Assembly: GCA_905233725.1 (NCBI GenBank) | Contig: CAJOEM010000002.1 | Location: forward strand, 1-64,000 | DNA length: 64,000 nt | Reading direction: 5' to 3' | Origin: an uncultured Synergistales bacterium | GTDB taxonomy: Bacteria > Synergistota > Synergistia > Synergistales > Aminobacteriaceae | Shown here: one piece after another, positions 14,436-23,336 of the stretch | How the letters are laid out: every line of letters begins with the position of its first letter | Numbering within the stretch: position 1 is the stretch's first letter | Made by a program: the position numbers and the translations under genes | The notes under the pieces: generated by a model | The model's database searches: none | Seen by the model: the letters and a program-made list of their open reading frames with translations, nothing else | Told to the model about the DNA's origin: nothing

Positions 14436-15823
14436 TTGAAGTCAGGCAGTTTCTCGGCTAAAACTCGTTGTTTAATATCACTCATGATTCTTTCGAGCGA
14501 TTCTTTGTCACGTCCCTCGCATCTGAGCGTGATTACCGGTTGCGTGTTCGAGGCGCGAATTAATCCCCAACCGTCCGGATAAATTATTCTCACGCCATCG
14601 ATTACGCTGCATTCGTGATCTTTCAAAGCTGCGTTCTTGATACGTTCGATTACTGCGAATTTCTGCGAGTCATCACACGGAACGCGGATTTCTTCGGTTG
14701 ACGGATACAAAGGAATTTCCGCGCAAATTTCAGATAGCGATTTCTCTGGATATGCGTCCATGATTCGCAATAATCTCGCAGCAGCATAGAACGCGTCATC
14801 GTGTCCGAAAAATTCATCAGCGAAGAACATGTGTCCGGAATATTCGCCAGCGTAGAGAACTTTCAACTCGCGCATTTTCGCTTTGATCAACGAGTGCCCT
14901 GATTTCCAGTAAATATATTTTCCACCGAATTTCTCGACAGTTTCCGCAACACACATGCTGCATTTTGGTTCGATTATCGCAGTTTCACCCGGATGTTTTT
15001 GCAGAATTTCCCGCCAGTACAGCGCCATGAGCCTGTCCCCGAAAATTACGTTGCCTTTATCATCAACAACGCCGATTCGATCTGCGTCACCGTCAAATGC
15101 GAATCCAACATCAGCTTTTTCGCGCAAAACTCTCTCGATCAATAATTGCAAGTTCTCGCGCTTCTGTGGGTCAGGGTGATGATTCGGGAAATGTCCGTCG
15201 GGAGTCTCGAATAATCCCACACAATCACAGCCAAGCATCTCAAAAAATTTTCTCGCGTTCGAACCTGCCGCACCATTGCCAGAATCCGTTATGATTTTAA
15301 ACTTTCGCTTGAACGGCGTGAATTTGCCCGTGAGCATATCAAGATATTCCTGATTAATATCCAGCTGAGAAATTTTCCCGGGATTCTCAGATTTTGAGAA
15401 ATTTCCGGATTGCGCGATTCTCAAAATTTCCTGAATCTGTTCGCCCCACAGAACGCCGCGATTAAATCCCAATTTCAGCCCGTTCATTTCCGCTGGATTG
15501 TGTGAGCCAGTTATCATTACGCCTGCGTCGAGATTCAAATCTATCATGCTCCAGTACAACATCGGCGTAGTTATCAATCCCAGATTTATCACGTCAAAAC
15601 CAGTTTTCGCGATCCCGTTCATGAATGCGCTGCGGATTCGTTCGGTCGAAAGGCGCGCGTCACCACCGATTGCAATTTTCGCAATTTTAGAATTTACGCC
15701 GTGATTTCCCAGCCAAGTTCCGTAAGCTTGTGCTATTAACTCTACGACCTGATCATTCAGCTCGTTCTCAGCATTGCCACGAATATCATACTCACGGAAA
15801 ATATTTGCCGGCAAATTTTGCAT
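14423..15823 (-). CDS. Phosphomannomutase/phosphoglucomutase (AlgC type)
   Basis: Alpha-D-phosphohexomutase interconverting hexose 1- and 6-phosphates for cell-surface sugar synthesis, about 466 residues. The visible signatures are REYDIRG at the N-terminus, the phosphoserine loop TGSHNPAEMNGLK, the metal loop DGDADRIGVVD and the sugar-binding GEYSGHMFF. This combination fits the PMM/PGM subgroup. An ATG (15823) with 11-nt spacing and a TTG (15829) with 5-nt spacing from AAGGAG are both possible starts. It heads the run with trmB, rsmD and coaD. Confidence 0.93.
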   Translation of the reverse strand: MQNLPANIFREYDIRGNAENELNDQVVELIAQAYGTWLGNHGVNSKIAKIAIGGDARLSTERIRSAFMNGIAKTGFDVINLGLITTPMLYWSMIDLNLDAGVMITGSHNPAEMNGLKLGFNRGVLWGEQIQEILRIAQSGNFSKSENPGKISQLDINQEYLDMLTGKFTPFKRKFKIITDSGNGAAGSNARKFFEMLGCDCVGLFETPDGHFPNHHPDPQKRENLQLLIERVLREKADVGFAFDGDADRIGVVDDKGNVIFGDRLMALYWREILQKHPGETAIIEPKCSMCVAETVEKFGGKYIYWKSGHSLIKAKMRELKVLYAGEYSGHMFFADEFFGHDDAFYAAARLLRIMDAYPEKSLSEICAEIPLYPSTEEIRVPCDDSQKFAVIERIKNAALKDHECSVIDGVRIIYPDGWGLIRASNTQPVITLRCEGRDKESLERIMSDIKQRVLAEKLPDFKWTF

Positions 15824-15894
15824 GTTCAAAACAACTCCTTTAATATAATAGCAGTATAATTTTAGAAAAAATTTCGTTAAGGAGCAATCATTAC

Positions 15895-17106
15895 ATGGAC
15901 GATAAAGGGCAAATTATCAGCAGCTTTGACATAGACGAAAACCTCGCGCTGCAAATCTGGACAAAGGGCAAAACTCCCAGACTCGTTATATTTAACAAGA
16001 ACAAAAATTCCAAGAAGCTCATTCACCTGAGTTGGGTCGAAAAACGCGATCGTAAATTGTCGATTAACGGCAAAACTCGCGGTCAAACGATCTCATATAC
16101 AGTTCAGGATTTCGAGACGGCTATTCAGAAAATCTTGATGGAATACGTTTTAAGAACGAATTTCAAACCGAAATTTTTCAGGCTGGTGCTTGATCTCGAA
16201 AAAGCTGTTTTCAATCCGGAAATTATCACGAGTTCAAAAGATATGACGCTCATGACCGAGGACAAACGTTCGTCACTTTGGATCTCAGATTGCACGGGTG
16301 AGGATAAACGCTTCGGAATGTTCAGACCGTTCTTTCCCGTAAGCGAAACCGAAAAAAACGCGATTCAAGAAGACAAACTCAAGATCATCGGCAATAATTC
16401 ACGCAGCATAGACACACTGCAAAAATCCGGCGTAATCGAGGCCCTGAAGAAAGCCAATCCCGAACGCTGGCATAATCCGATCAGAGTTACGGCAGCAGCA
16501 ATGATGCTGGTATTCTCGTACTGCAACGAGGACGGCTCAAAATTTTCGGAAAGTCTCTGGGACGACGGCAGCAACAAAAATCAACCGCAACAATTCCAGC
16601 AATTCGGCACTCAAATGATCCAGAAAGCTTCAACTCTCCCAAAGAAAAACAAAGCTTTCTCGATTCATGACGCGAATCTTGTGAAAATCGGTCACAAACT
16701 CGTTGCTTACATGAGGCATTTCTACGAGGCTGACAAAATTGATTTAACTTGCGTGCTAGACAGCGACAAAGAATTACAAGATGCCGCCTATGTAAGATCA
16801 CGACGCGTTGACTTTCACACAGGCTCAATCGGCGATGTGCCATACAAAGTCACGTTTTACGAGAACGAAGCCGAAAACATGATCGGACTTGGCTGCATTC
16901 CTCAATTACCAACAGCGAAACATTCCGGGCATTTGCTCATGAAAATTCCGACTGATATTTACAAGCAGGCTCTGCAACTCGACACAATGGGCGGACCAGA
17001 CGACGATTACTACACAATCACTCGCTTACTCTGGACGCGCCAATTCAAAGAATGGTACGATAACGTCATGCCTTACGTGAAAAATTTTGCAGGTCTGTCC
17101 AAATAA
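15895..17106 (+). CDS. Cytoplasmic protein of unknown function
   Basis: A 403-residue protein with no signal peptide or membrane segment and no recognised family. It starts with a compact region containing KTPRLVIFNKNKNSKKLIHLSW and is rich in Lys, Asp and aromatics. A Gln/Asn-rich patch (NKNQPQQFQQFG) lies near residue 230. The ATG follows AAGGAG by 10 nt. It is the first gene of a run whose next members are exported, 12 nt from the following gene, so it may act with them. The coding strand is C-rich (16 C against 8 G in 16621-16680), unlike plus-strand genes at 20-42 kb. Confidence 0.7.
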   Translation: MDDKGQIISSFDIDENLALQIWTKGKTPRLVIFNKNKNSKKLIHLSWVEKRDRKLSINGKTRGQTISYTVQDFETAIQKILMEYVLRTNFKPKFFRLVLDLEKAVFNPEIITSSKDMTLMTEDKRSSLWISDCTGEDKRFGMFRPFFPVSETEKNAIQEDKLKIIGNNSRSIDTLQKSGVIEALKKANPERWHNPIRVTAAAMMLVFSYCNEDGSKFSESLWDDGSNKNQPQQFQQFGTQMIQKASTLPKKNKAFSIHDANLVKIGHKLVAYMRHFYEADKIDLTCVLDSDKELQDAAYVRSRRVDFHTGSIGDVPYKVTFYENEAENMIGLGCIPQLPTAKHSGHLLMKIPTDIYKQALQLDTMGGPDDDYYTITRLLWTRQFKEWYDNVMPYVKNFAGLSK

Positions 17107-17118
17107 TAATAAATAATC

Positions 17119-18153
17119 ATGAGAAAGTTATTACTGGCATTATTCGCAATCGCAATTTTCGCAGGAAGTCTCGAAGCAGCAGATTCTCCCAGAAGATTCT
17201 CCGTCGTGATATTCCCAACGCAAAATTCAACCGGTCTGGAAATCTGGGAAAGCAAATTCTACCCGTATAACGTGCTTGAGAAAAAAATCTCGGAGTATTT
17301 CGAAGTGTTATTCAAGCGTTCACCGTTAGTTGACGTTCGAGTTCTGGATGAAGCAGGCATGAATCGCTGGCTGTCTGGTCCAAGACGCGGTGATGACATG
17401 GCTGTTCAGCTCGAATTATACCGCGCAATCATGAAAGAACGTCACATCGTCGGTAATGTCGAGACTGGCCGTGCGGAATTGCGCCTGAAAATTTTCGACT
17501 CAACACGCGTGCGGCAAATTGCAACACAATCTACTCAGGGCAAAAGCGGCAGATTTACGTTTGATTCAGATACGGATCTGTTCATGTTAAACGCTGCTGT
17601 GAAAACTTTGCCAATCCCGTTCGATGATGGTCTGGATTTGTTCGGGCTTACTCAACAGAATTACAAAGGTCAGAAAATGAGCCGCCTAACATGGGATCAG
17701 TTCAAGAACACGTCACACTGGCAAGCTATAAAAAACGCCGTCGATGTAGCATACCGTGAAGCAATGAGCCAAACCGGAAACGCAATTCGCAGCAACAATC
17801 CGGACGATATAGAAGGTTTTTCGCCAACGTTCTCAACAGTCGGAAGAATTTTGTCGCCAACTGCTGACTCGAAACGCAGAAAACGCAAATACATAATCTC
17901 GCTCGGCTCACAAGCTCAGGGTTCTCTCGAAGGCGTGCGCGTAGGTGAAATTCTCGACGTGATTCGCAGCGACACGTATGTTACAGTTGTGCCGGAAAAT
18001 CCCGTGGTCGTTTTGCCAAAAGTTATCGGCAAAGTCAAAGTCATAAAAGTCTACGAACAAAACGCAATCGTTCAGGTAATTCGCGACAACAAGAAAGAGC
18101 CAATCACTCTCAAAGACTTAGTCGTGAAACGTTCCCCGATGGTGCGAAGATAA
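17119..18153 (+). CDS. Exported protein, FlgT/CsgG-like features
   Basis: A 344-residue protein with a signal peptide (cleavage near SLEAADS). The first half has a CsgG-like flavour, with a strand giving FSVVIFPTQNSTG and a GNVETGRAELRLKIFD segment. The last 90 residues (GSLEGVRVGEILDVI.., IGKVKVIKVYEQNAIVQVI) resemble the C-terminal beta-domain of FlgT-type proteins, where a vGd/iG turn is followed by an alternating-strand sheet. The likeness is by eye only. No flagellar genes are nearby. It is probably periplasmic or outer-membrane associated and transcribed with its neighbours. Confidence 0.65.
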   Translation: MRKLLLALFAIAIFAGSLEAADSPRRFSVVIFPTQNSTGLEIWESKFYPYNVLEKKISEYFEVLFKRSPLVDVRVLDEAGMNRWLSGPRRGDDMAVQLELYRAIMKERHIVGNVETGRAELRLKIFDSTRVRQIATQSTQGKSGRFTFDSDTDLFMLNAAVKTLPIPFDDGLDLFGLTQQNYKGQKMSRLTWDQFKNTSHWQAIKNAVDVAYREAMSQTGNAIRSNNPDDIEGFSPTFSTVGRILSPTADSKRRKRKYIISLGSQAQGSLEGVRVGEILDVIRSDTYVTVVPENPVVVLPKVIGKVKVIKVYEQNAIVQVIRDNKKEPITLKDLVVKRSPMVRR

Positions 18154-18180
18154 GATAATTTTTTAACGAGAAGGTGTATC

Positions 18181-19566
18181 ATGAAAAAAATAGTTTTACT
18201 CGGCATGTTGGCAATTTTTGCGAGCTGTTGCGTGTCATTTGCTGCGGAAGTTCCTGATGATGACAGCGCAATTTTGATCCCGGTTCCGGAAAAACCAGCT
18301 TCAGCGTCTCAGAAACCGAAGCCTAAACCTAAACCAAAACCTAAGCCAAAGCCTAAACCAAAGCCAAAACCCAAACCTGCTCCGAAGCCAAAACCTGCGA
18401 AAATTTCCTCACTCGAACGCGGAATCGAACTGATGAAACAGGAACGCTACGAGGCTGCAAAACCTTGGCTGATTAAGGCGGTTCAGGAAGAGAAAAACAA
18501 TCCGAACGCCTGGTACTGGTACGGCGTGTATTACGAGAAAACCGGCGGATATTCTCAGGCGCAACATTTCTATTCGAAGGCAGTCAAAATTGACCCGAAT
18601 TTCGATCCGTTGTCGCGAGTTGTCGTTTATCCTGACGATCCTAACGGCAAAATTCCAGTCTGGGATCCTAAACGCCCCGCACGAGTTTACCCAATCTCAA
18701 CAGAAAATCACGGCATAGTTCAAGTTCCGCAAAATTCTCCGGAGTCCGCGCAACTTCCATCGAGACCCGGGACTGATCCAGAATTGCCGCATGTTCCAGT
18801 TTATACGCCACCTGACCCGGGTTCTTCAGCGTTAGACGGCGACGATTGGCGCGCAGGAATTTACGTTCCACCAACGGCAGCCCAAGCTCGAGAAAATCAA
18901 TCCAATCAATCCGCGCTTTACGTTCCACCGAGTTCGAATATCATCGCGAATCCCGAACGTTTGCAAGTCACAGCTCCGAGAGAAATTCTGAATCCTGAGC
19001 CTGAATCCGAGAGTGCTGCGAATCCTGATACGATTATTCGTGCGGATAAACCAGTCTACACGCCGCCGAAACCCGGTGAGAAAGTCCAGCCTGCTCCGAA
19101 AGTTACGCGACAGAAAACTCAGCCAGCTCAGAAAAAATCTGCTCCAACTCCGCGCAAAGTTGTCAGGAAAGAATCTACTCAGCAGCCCAAACAGCAGCCA
19201 AGACAGAATCAAAGACAGAATCGACAAGTTGCACAAGTTCCAGCTCCGACGCAAACACAGCCGCGAAATTCTCAGGTGAATCGCAATGTCTCACGCGACG
19301 TTACACCGACCAGACCGCAAACTCCAGCTCCGACACCGACACCGACACCAGCTCCAGCTCCAACGCCGCAGCCGCAAGTTCGTGAGAATCCGCCGCAACG
19401 TCAGCCAGAGCCACAGCCTCAGCCACAGCGTCAACCAGAGATTCAGCACGAAATCCGCAGAAATAATCGTGAGGATAATTTGCCACCAGTCGGACAATTC
19501 GCGCCTGATCCCGGGACAATTTCAGATGCTCCGTTGCCGCCAGTCGGTCAGGGACGCTCGAATTAA
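18181..19566 (+). CDS. Exported TPR protein with Lys-Pro repeats and proline-rich tail
   Basis: A 461-residue exported protein. After the signal peptide (residues 1-22) comes a run of Lys-Pro dipeptides (about residues 45-72), then one or two TPR units (IELMKQERYEAAKPWL.., AWYWYGVYYEKTGGYSQAQHFYSKAVKIDP). The rest is a low-complexity tail rich in Pro, Gln, Thr and Arg, containing repeated VYTPP/YVPP motifs. The KP run could span the periplasm or peptidoglycan as in TonB, though no TonB C-terminal domain is seen. The TPR suggests a protein-binding scaffold. The genomic setting suggests a role in an envelope assembly with the flanking exported proteins. Confidence 0.7.
   Translation: MKKIVLLGMLAIFASCCVSFAAEVPDDDSAILIPVPEKPASASQKPKPKPKPKPKPKPKPKPKPKPAPKPKPAKISSLERGIELMKQERYEAAKPWLIKAVQEEKNNPNAWYWYGVYYEKTGGYSQAQHFYSKAVKIDPNFDPLSRVVVYPDDPNGKIPVWDPKRPARVYPISTENHGIVQVPQNSPESAQLPSRPGTDPELPHVPVYTPPDPGSSALDGDDWRAGIYVPPTAAQARENQSNQSALYVPPSSNIIANPERLQVTAPREILNPEPESESAANPDTIIRADKPVYTPPKPGEKVQPAPKVTRQKTQPAQKKSAPTPRKVVRKESTQQPKQQPRQNQRQNRQVAQVPAPTQTQPRNSQVNRNVSRDVTPTRPQTPAPTPTPTPAPAPTPQPQVRENPPQRQPEPQPQPQRQPEIQHEIRRNNREDNLPPVGQFAPDPGTISDAPLPPVGQGRSN
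18313..18396 (+). repeat. Hexanucleotide tract encoding Lys-Pro repeats
   Basis: Imperfect AARCCN hexamers in tandem with a short interruption (CCTGCTCCG). The tract could expand or contract and change the KP rod length of the host protein. Confidence 0.85.
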
Positions 19567-19581
19567 TACGGGGGTGAAATT

Positions 19582-20293
19582 ATGAGAAAGTTCGCGAAGA
19601 TATTTTTTGCATTTGGGATTTGCGTTTTATCCGGGAAATTTGCGTTTGCAGCTCAGCCCATACTCGTTACTCAACCAGTCTATCAATCAATGCAGTTCTA
19701 CGTTTACAAACCAGAGAATTTGCCCAGCGATTGGCGCGTTACGTATGATGGCTATCTTGTTTACAAAGATCGTGACGGCGTTTGGTATTACGGCTCCAGT
19801 CGTGAGGCTCAAGCCATATAACAAGCGAATCTCGAACATAGCTCCGATTCTGAACACAAACGCAGCTAGCTCAAGTTCAAGTTCCAGTTCAAGCTCAAAC
19901 ACACGCATCACTAACATGAACGTTACGCCCAGAATTTACACGCCACCGTCGAGTTTTTCTGAGAATTTTTCGTCGAGATTCACAGCTGTCGGTTTATGGG
20001 GAGCGAGTGTTGACCGGATCGGAGTTCTTGATAAGCCAGCGATCCCCGTCGCTTGGAAAGGTGATAATCCAGAGATAATTTACGCCTGGACGGGTAATCT
20101 TTGGACGCAATTATTGCCGCTGAAAAATTCCAAGGCTATCAACACGCTGAGAAACGCAGCATATGATCTCAAACGTGAAGCTACGAAAACGCGCATGAAA
20201 TGGACAGATGATGACACGCACGCACTCTCGAATTACGCAGCGTCCTGGGGTTATGAATGGCTCGGAGTTATCAAGCTGAGTGAGAGCGATTAA
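19582..20293 (+). pseudogene. Frameshifted paralogue of the exported protein at 20311-21066
   Basis: The first frame (19582-19821) encodes a signal peptide and a domain matching the downstream paralogue: MQFYVYKPENLPSDW against MQFYVYKPYNMPKGW, then DGY, RD and YG in step. It stops at TAA 19819-19821. The next frame (+1) continues with SRFTAVGLWGASVDRIGVLD and PVAWKGDNPEIIYAWTG, matching the paralogue's second half. Joining them gives about 237 residues, near the paralogue's 251. The shift lies between about 19795 and 19821. A 30-nt Ser-coding tract (about 19867-19896) follows in the second frame. It is either a disrupted gene or a sequencing error; no slippery heptamer supports programmed frameshifting. 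Confidence 0.82.
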
Positions 20294-20310
20294 GAAAGGA
20301 GTTTTGTGAA

Positions 20311-21066
20311 GTGAAGAGAATATTCGTGATTGCGATCATGAGCATGATTCTGGGATTCTGGACTTGCGAGTCTCAGGCGAAATTGTACGTTGCTGAACCG
20401 TTGCTGGTGAATCAGCCGCCGTATGCCGGAATGCAGTTTTATGTTTACAAGCCGTATAACATGCCAAAAGGCTGGTACGTTACGTTCGATGGCTATCCGG
20501 TGAAGAAGAATCGCGATAATATTTGGGTGTACGGAACATCTGAAGGTCCGAATCTTGTTGCGACGAATTATATCGTAGGATCTGTTGTGCCGGCGATGGC
20601 TGGGATAACTCGCTGGATTACTGACGCGCAAATTTCCGAACTGCGAAAAGTCCCCACGCAGGAAATGATCAACGTTCGCCAACCCGGGATCCCAGTTCGA
20701 CAACTCACAGCAGGTCAAACGCACTCGACGTATATTCCGGATTGGACGTTCAACGCGCGATTCATGGCAATCGGCAACTGGAAAGGAACTGTTGATCGAA
20801 TCGGAATTTTGCATAATCCTGTTATCCCAGTCGCATGGAAAGGCGATCACCCGAAGTTGATTTACGCGTGGACTGGCGAGACCTGGTATCAGATTAATAT
20901 GCAAGAGAACGTTTCACCGGCGCGAATGTTGAAGCGTGAAATGCTAACGTTGCGTAGATTTTTGCGCAAGTCGAATTTCAAATGGTATGAGCAAGATACA
21001 CCGATTTTGTCGCAGCAATCGAAAGCTTGGGGTTATTACTGGCTGGGGGAAATAATGCCGCGATAG
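20311..21066 (+). CDS. Exported protein of unknown function (intact paralogue)
   Basis: A 251-residue protein with a signal peptide (GTG start 9 nt after AAAGGAG). Two conserved modules are shared with the frameshifted gene upstream: an N-terminal one with QFYVYKPYNMPKGWYVTFDGYPV, and a C-terminal one with TVDRIGILHNPVIPVAWKGDHPKLIYAWTGE and a final KAWGYYWLGE. Many Trp, Tyr and Gly residues suggest a beta-rich periplasmic or surface domain. No known family was recognised. It closes the run of exported proteins and ends 5 nt before the lipid A gene. Confidence 0.75.
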   Translation: MKRIFVIAIMSMILGFWTCESQAKLYVAEPLLVNQPPYAGMQFYVYKPYNMPKGWYVTFDGYPVKKNRDNIWVYGTSEGPNLVATNYIVGSVVPAMAGITRWITDAQISELRKVPTQEMINVRQPGIPVRQLTAGQTHSTYIPDWTFNARFMAIGNWKGTVDRIGILHNPVIPVAWKGDHPKLIYAWTGETWYQINMQENVSPARMLKREMLTLRRFLRKSNFKWYEQDTPILSQQSKAWGYYWLGEIMPR

Positions 21067-21071
21067 TTGCG

Positions 21072-23303
21072 ATGAGAAAAATATTCGAGATTTATATGCG
21101 TCACGTCAAGGGTGCGAGAAATTCTTGCGTGATGAATGCTATGATGATTCCATTTGAGGTCTTGAATGGAATTATTATTTTGTGCAGGGATTTTTGCTAC
21201 AATCACGGATTGCTGAAAGTTACTGAGCCGCCGTTGCCTTTGATAAGCGTTGGGAATCTGAGCTACGGTGGAACGAATAAAACGCCGTTTGTTGAGATGC
21301 TCGCGCGCTACATGACGAGTAAGAATTTGCGTGCAGGGATCGTAAGTCGAGGTTACACTGGCAAATCTCAGGACGTGATTCTGTTGAATAATTGCTCGGC
21401 TGAGCGTGAATTGACCGGAGATGAGCCGCTGTTACTGTCGCAGAGTTTGGGAAATGTTCCGGTTGCTGTCGCGAAAAAACGAATCGATGGCGTGATTGCG
21501 CTGAAAAATTCCGGCGTAGAAATTGCGATTGCTGACGATGCTTTTCAACACAGGAGTTTGGCGCGTGATGTTGATATTGTGCTGATAGATTGTGCGTGCC
21601 CGTTTGGCTCTGGGAAATTGATCCCTAACGGCATATTGCGCGAGAAAATTTCGGGTTTAACTAGAGCGTCGATGGTTGTGTTGACGAAATCGAATCATGT
21701 ATCGCGTGAAAAACTTCTGGAACTGGAAAATTCTGTCGCGAAATATATCCCGCGGGAGAAAATCTTCACGTCAAGCCTTGAAATAGAATCCTGGCTGAAA
21801 TTTGGCAATGATTCCGGCAAAGCTTTGATTAGAGTATTTGCGTTCTCAGCGATTGGCAGTCCTGAGAGTTTCAGAAAGTCGCTTGAGAAATGTGATTTGA
21901 CGATTTCGGCTCAGAAAATTTTTCAGGATCATCACAGGTACACGCAAAAAGATCTTGACGAGTTGATAACTGCTGCGAGGGATTGCAATTCTGACGCTCT
22001 GACATGCACGGAGAAAGATTTGTATAACATGCCGGAGAATTGGCGCGAGAAATTTTCACAGATGCCGTTAATCGTGCCGAAGATCAAGATCGAGATTCAT
22101 GAGCCGCAGAAATTTTTCGGGCTTTTGCGAGAGTGTTTGCAGCCAAGAATAATAGTTGCGTCGAACGGCTACGGTGAAGATTCGATTGGCGTGATTCTGG
22201 CGAAGAAATTGCGCAAAAAATTCCCAGACTCGAAGATTTTCGCATTCCCGTTAGTTGGCAAAGGTGACGCTTATTTGAAAGCCGGCTTTGACGTGAAATC
22301 TGCGCCATCAGTTACGCCGTCTGGAGGAGTTCTGAAGTATTCGCTGCGAGATTTATGGGGAGATATGCGCGCGGGACTTCTGCGGCACGTTGCGAATCAG
22401 TTGCGCGATTGGCAGAATCTTTCGGGGAAAATTCGCACACCGATTTGTGTTGGAGATGTTTATTTGCTGATTCATACGCTGTTCGGCTCGGGAATGCGCC
22501 CGTTGTTTGCTGCCACGGCTAAGACTGTTTACTTGAGCGGTCACTGGCGCTCTGAGAAATTTATCATAAACAGCTTCACGCAACGAACTTGGACACGAGA
22601 TTTGGAAAGTGCGCGGCAATTAGGCGGAAAAGCTGTGTATTCTGGAAGCCCGATTATGGATTTGCTTTTCGAAGCCGAAGATTTTGAATCAGAACTTGAA
22701 TCTGGATATGAATCTGAGAATTTGATCTTGCTATTGCCCGGCAGCAGATTGAGAGCGTGTAAAGATGTCGAGTTGTTGCTGAATGCTGCGTTGATTTTGC
22801 GCGAGAAAATATCTTGCGATTTCAGAATGGTGTTAGCTCCGACGTTGCCAATGCGAGAATTTCTGGAGAGTTGCGAGAGTTACGGCTGGAAATTCAGGGA
22901 TAATTCTTTGGAACGTGACGGCGTGAAAATTCGTTTGACGAATCAGGGAATTGCGCGTGCTGCATCGGCTGTGAAAATTTTGCTGGGTCTGGGCGGAACT
23001 GCGAATCAATTATGCGCTGGCTTGGGCATTCCTGTTGTTTCGATTGATGAGAAGGGAAAGCGCGTTCAGAAAAAATTGCTCGGTGATTCAGAAATTCTTG
23101 TTAATGCGGATTCTAAAAGTTTGGCGGAATGTGTGCTGAGGATTTTGTCGGATCGTGATTTGTACGAGTTCATGAGCAATGCTGGGCGTGCGAGAATGGG
23201 AAGTCCTGGAGCTTTGGACAGCATTTTGAATTACGCGTGCGATAATCTTGGCTGGGATATTCGCGAGAGGGTTTATAGAATCCTGAAAAATAATTTGCTA
23301 TGA
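21072..23303 (+). CDS. lpxK: Fusion of tetraacyldisaccharide 4'-kinase (LpxK) and LpxB-related protein
   Basis: A 743-residue two-domain protein. Residues 1 to about 350 are LpxK-like: SVGNLSYGGTNKTPFVEMLAR (P-loop), AGIVSRGYTGK, GDEPLLLSQ, DDAFQHRSLARDVDIVLID and LTCTEKD. Residues from about 356 resemble the lipid-A-disaccharide-synthase-related family (TIGR03492 type): VASNGYGEDSIGVILAKKL, SGSPIMDLL, LLLPGSR and LGLGGTANQLCAGLGIPVV. LpxK phosphorylates the lipid A precursor at the inner membrane; the second part looks like a GT-B glycosyltransferase. The P-loop GGTNKT departs from the usual GGTGKT. The ATG at 21072 lacks a good Shine-Dalgarno; earlier in-frame codons overlap the previous gene. 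Confidence 0.85.
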   Translation: MRKIFEIYMRHVKGARNSCVMNAMMIPFEVLNGIIILCRDFCYNHGLLKVTEPPLPLISVGNLSYGGTNKTPFVEMLARYMTSKNLRAGIVSRGYTGKSQDVILLNNCSAERELTGDEPLLLSQSLGNVPVAVAKKRIDGVIALKNSGVEIAIADDAFQHRSLARDVDIVLIDCACPFGSGKLIPNGILREKISGLTRASMVVLTKSNHVSREKLLELENSVAKYIPREKIFTSSLEIESWLKFGNDSGKALIRVFAFSAIGSPESFRKSLEKCDLTISAQKIFQDHHRYTQKDLDELITAARDCNSDALTCTEKDLYNMPENWREKFSQMPLIVPKIKIEIHEPQKFFGLLRECLQPRIIVASNGYGEDSIGVILAKKLRKKFPDSKIFAFPLVGKGDAYLKAGFDVKSAPSVTPSGGVLKYSLRDLWGDMRAGLLRHVANQLRDWQNLSGKIRTPICVGDVYLLIHTLFGSGMRPLFAATAKTVYLSGHWRSEKFIINSFTQRTWTRDLESARQLGGKAVYSGSPIMDLLFEAEDFESELESGYESENLILLLPGSRLRACKDVELLLNAALILREKISCDFRMVLAPTLPMREFLESCESYGWKFRDNSLERDGVKIRLTNQGIARAASAVKILLGLGGTANQLCAGLGIPVVSIDEKGKRVQKKLLGDSEILVNADSKSLAECVLRILSDRDLYEFMSNAGRARMGSPGALDSILNYACDNLGWDIRERVYRILKNNLL

Positions 23304-23336
23304 TTATGCGTAAATTTTGAAACGGAGGTTTTAATC

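Noticed and set aside
18668..19585. Several ORFs in other frames across the proline-rich gene
   Set aside because: Low-complexity coding sequence opens shadow frames; none has a Shine-Dalgarno or plausible protein composition.
19795..19830. Programmed ribosomal frameshift joining the two halves
   Set aside because: No slippery heptamer, no downstream pseudoknot seen, and the paralogue is encoded in one frame; mutation or sequencing error is simpler.
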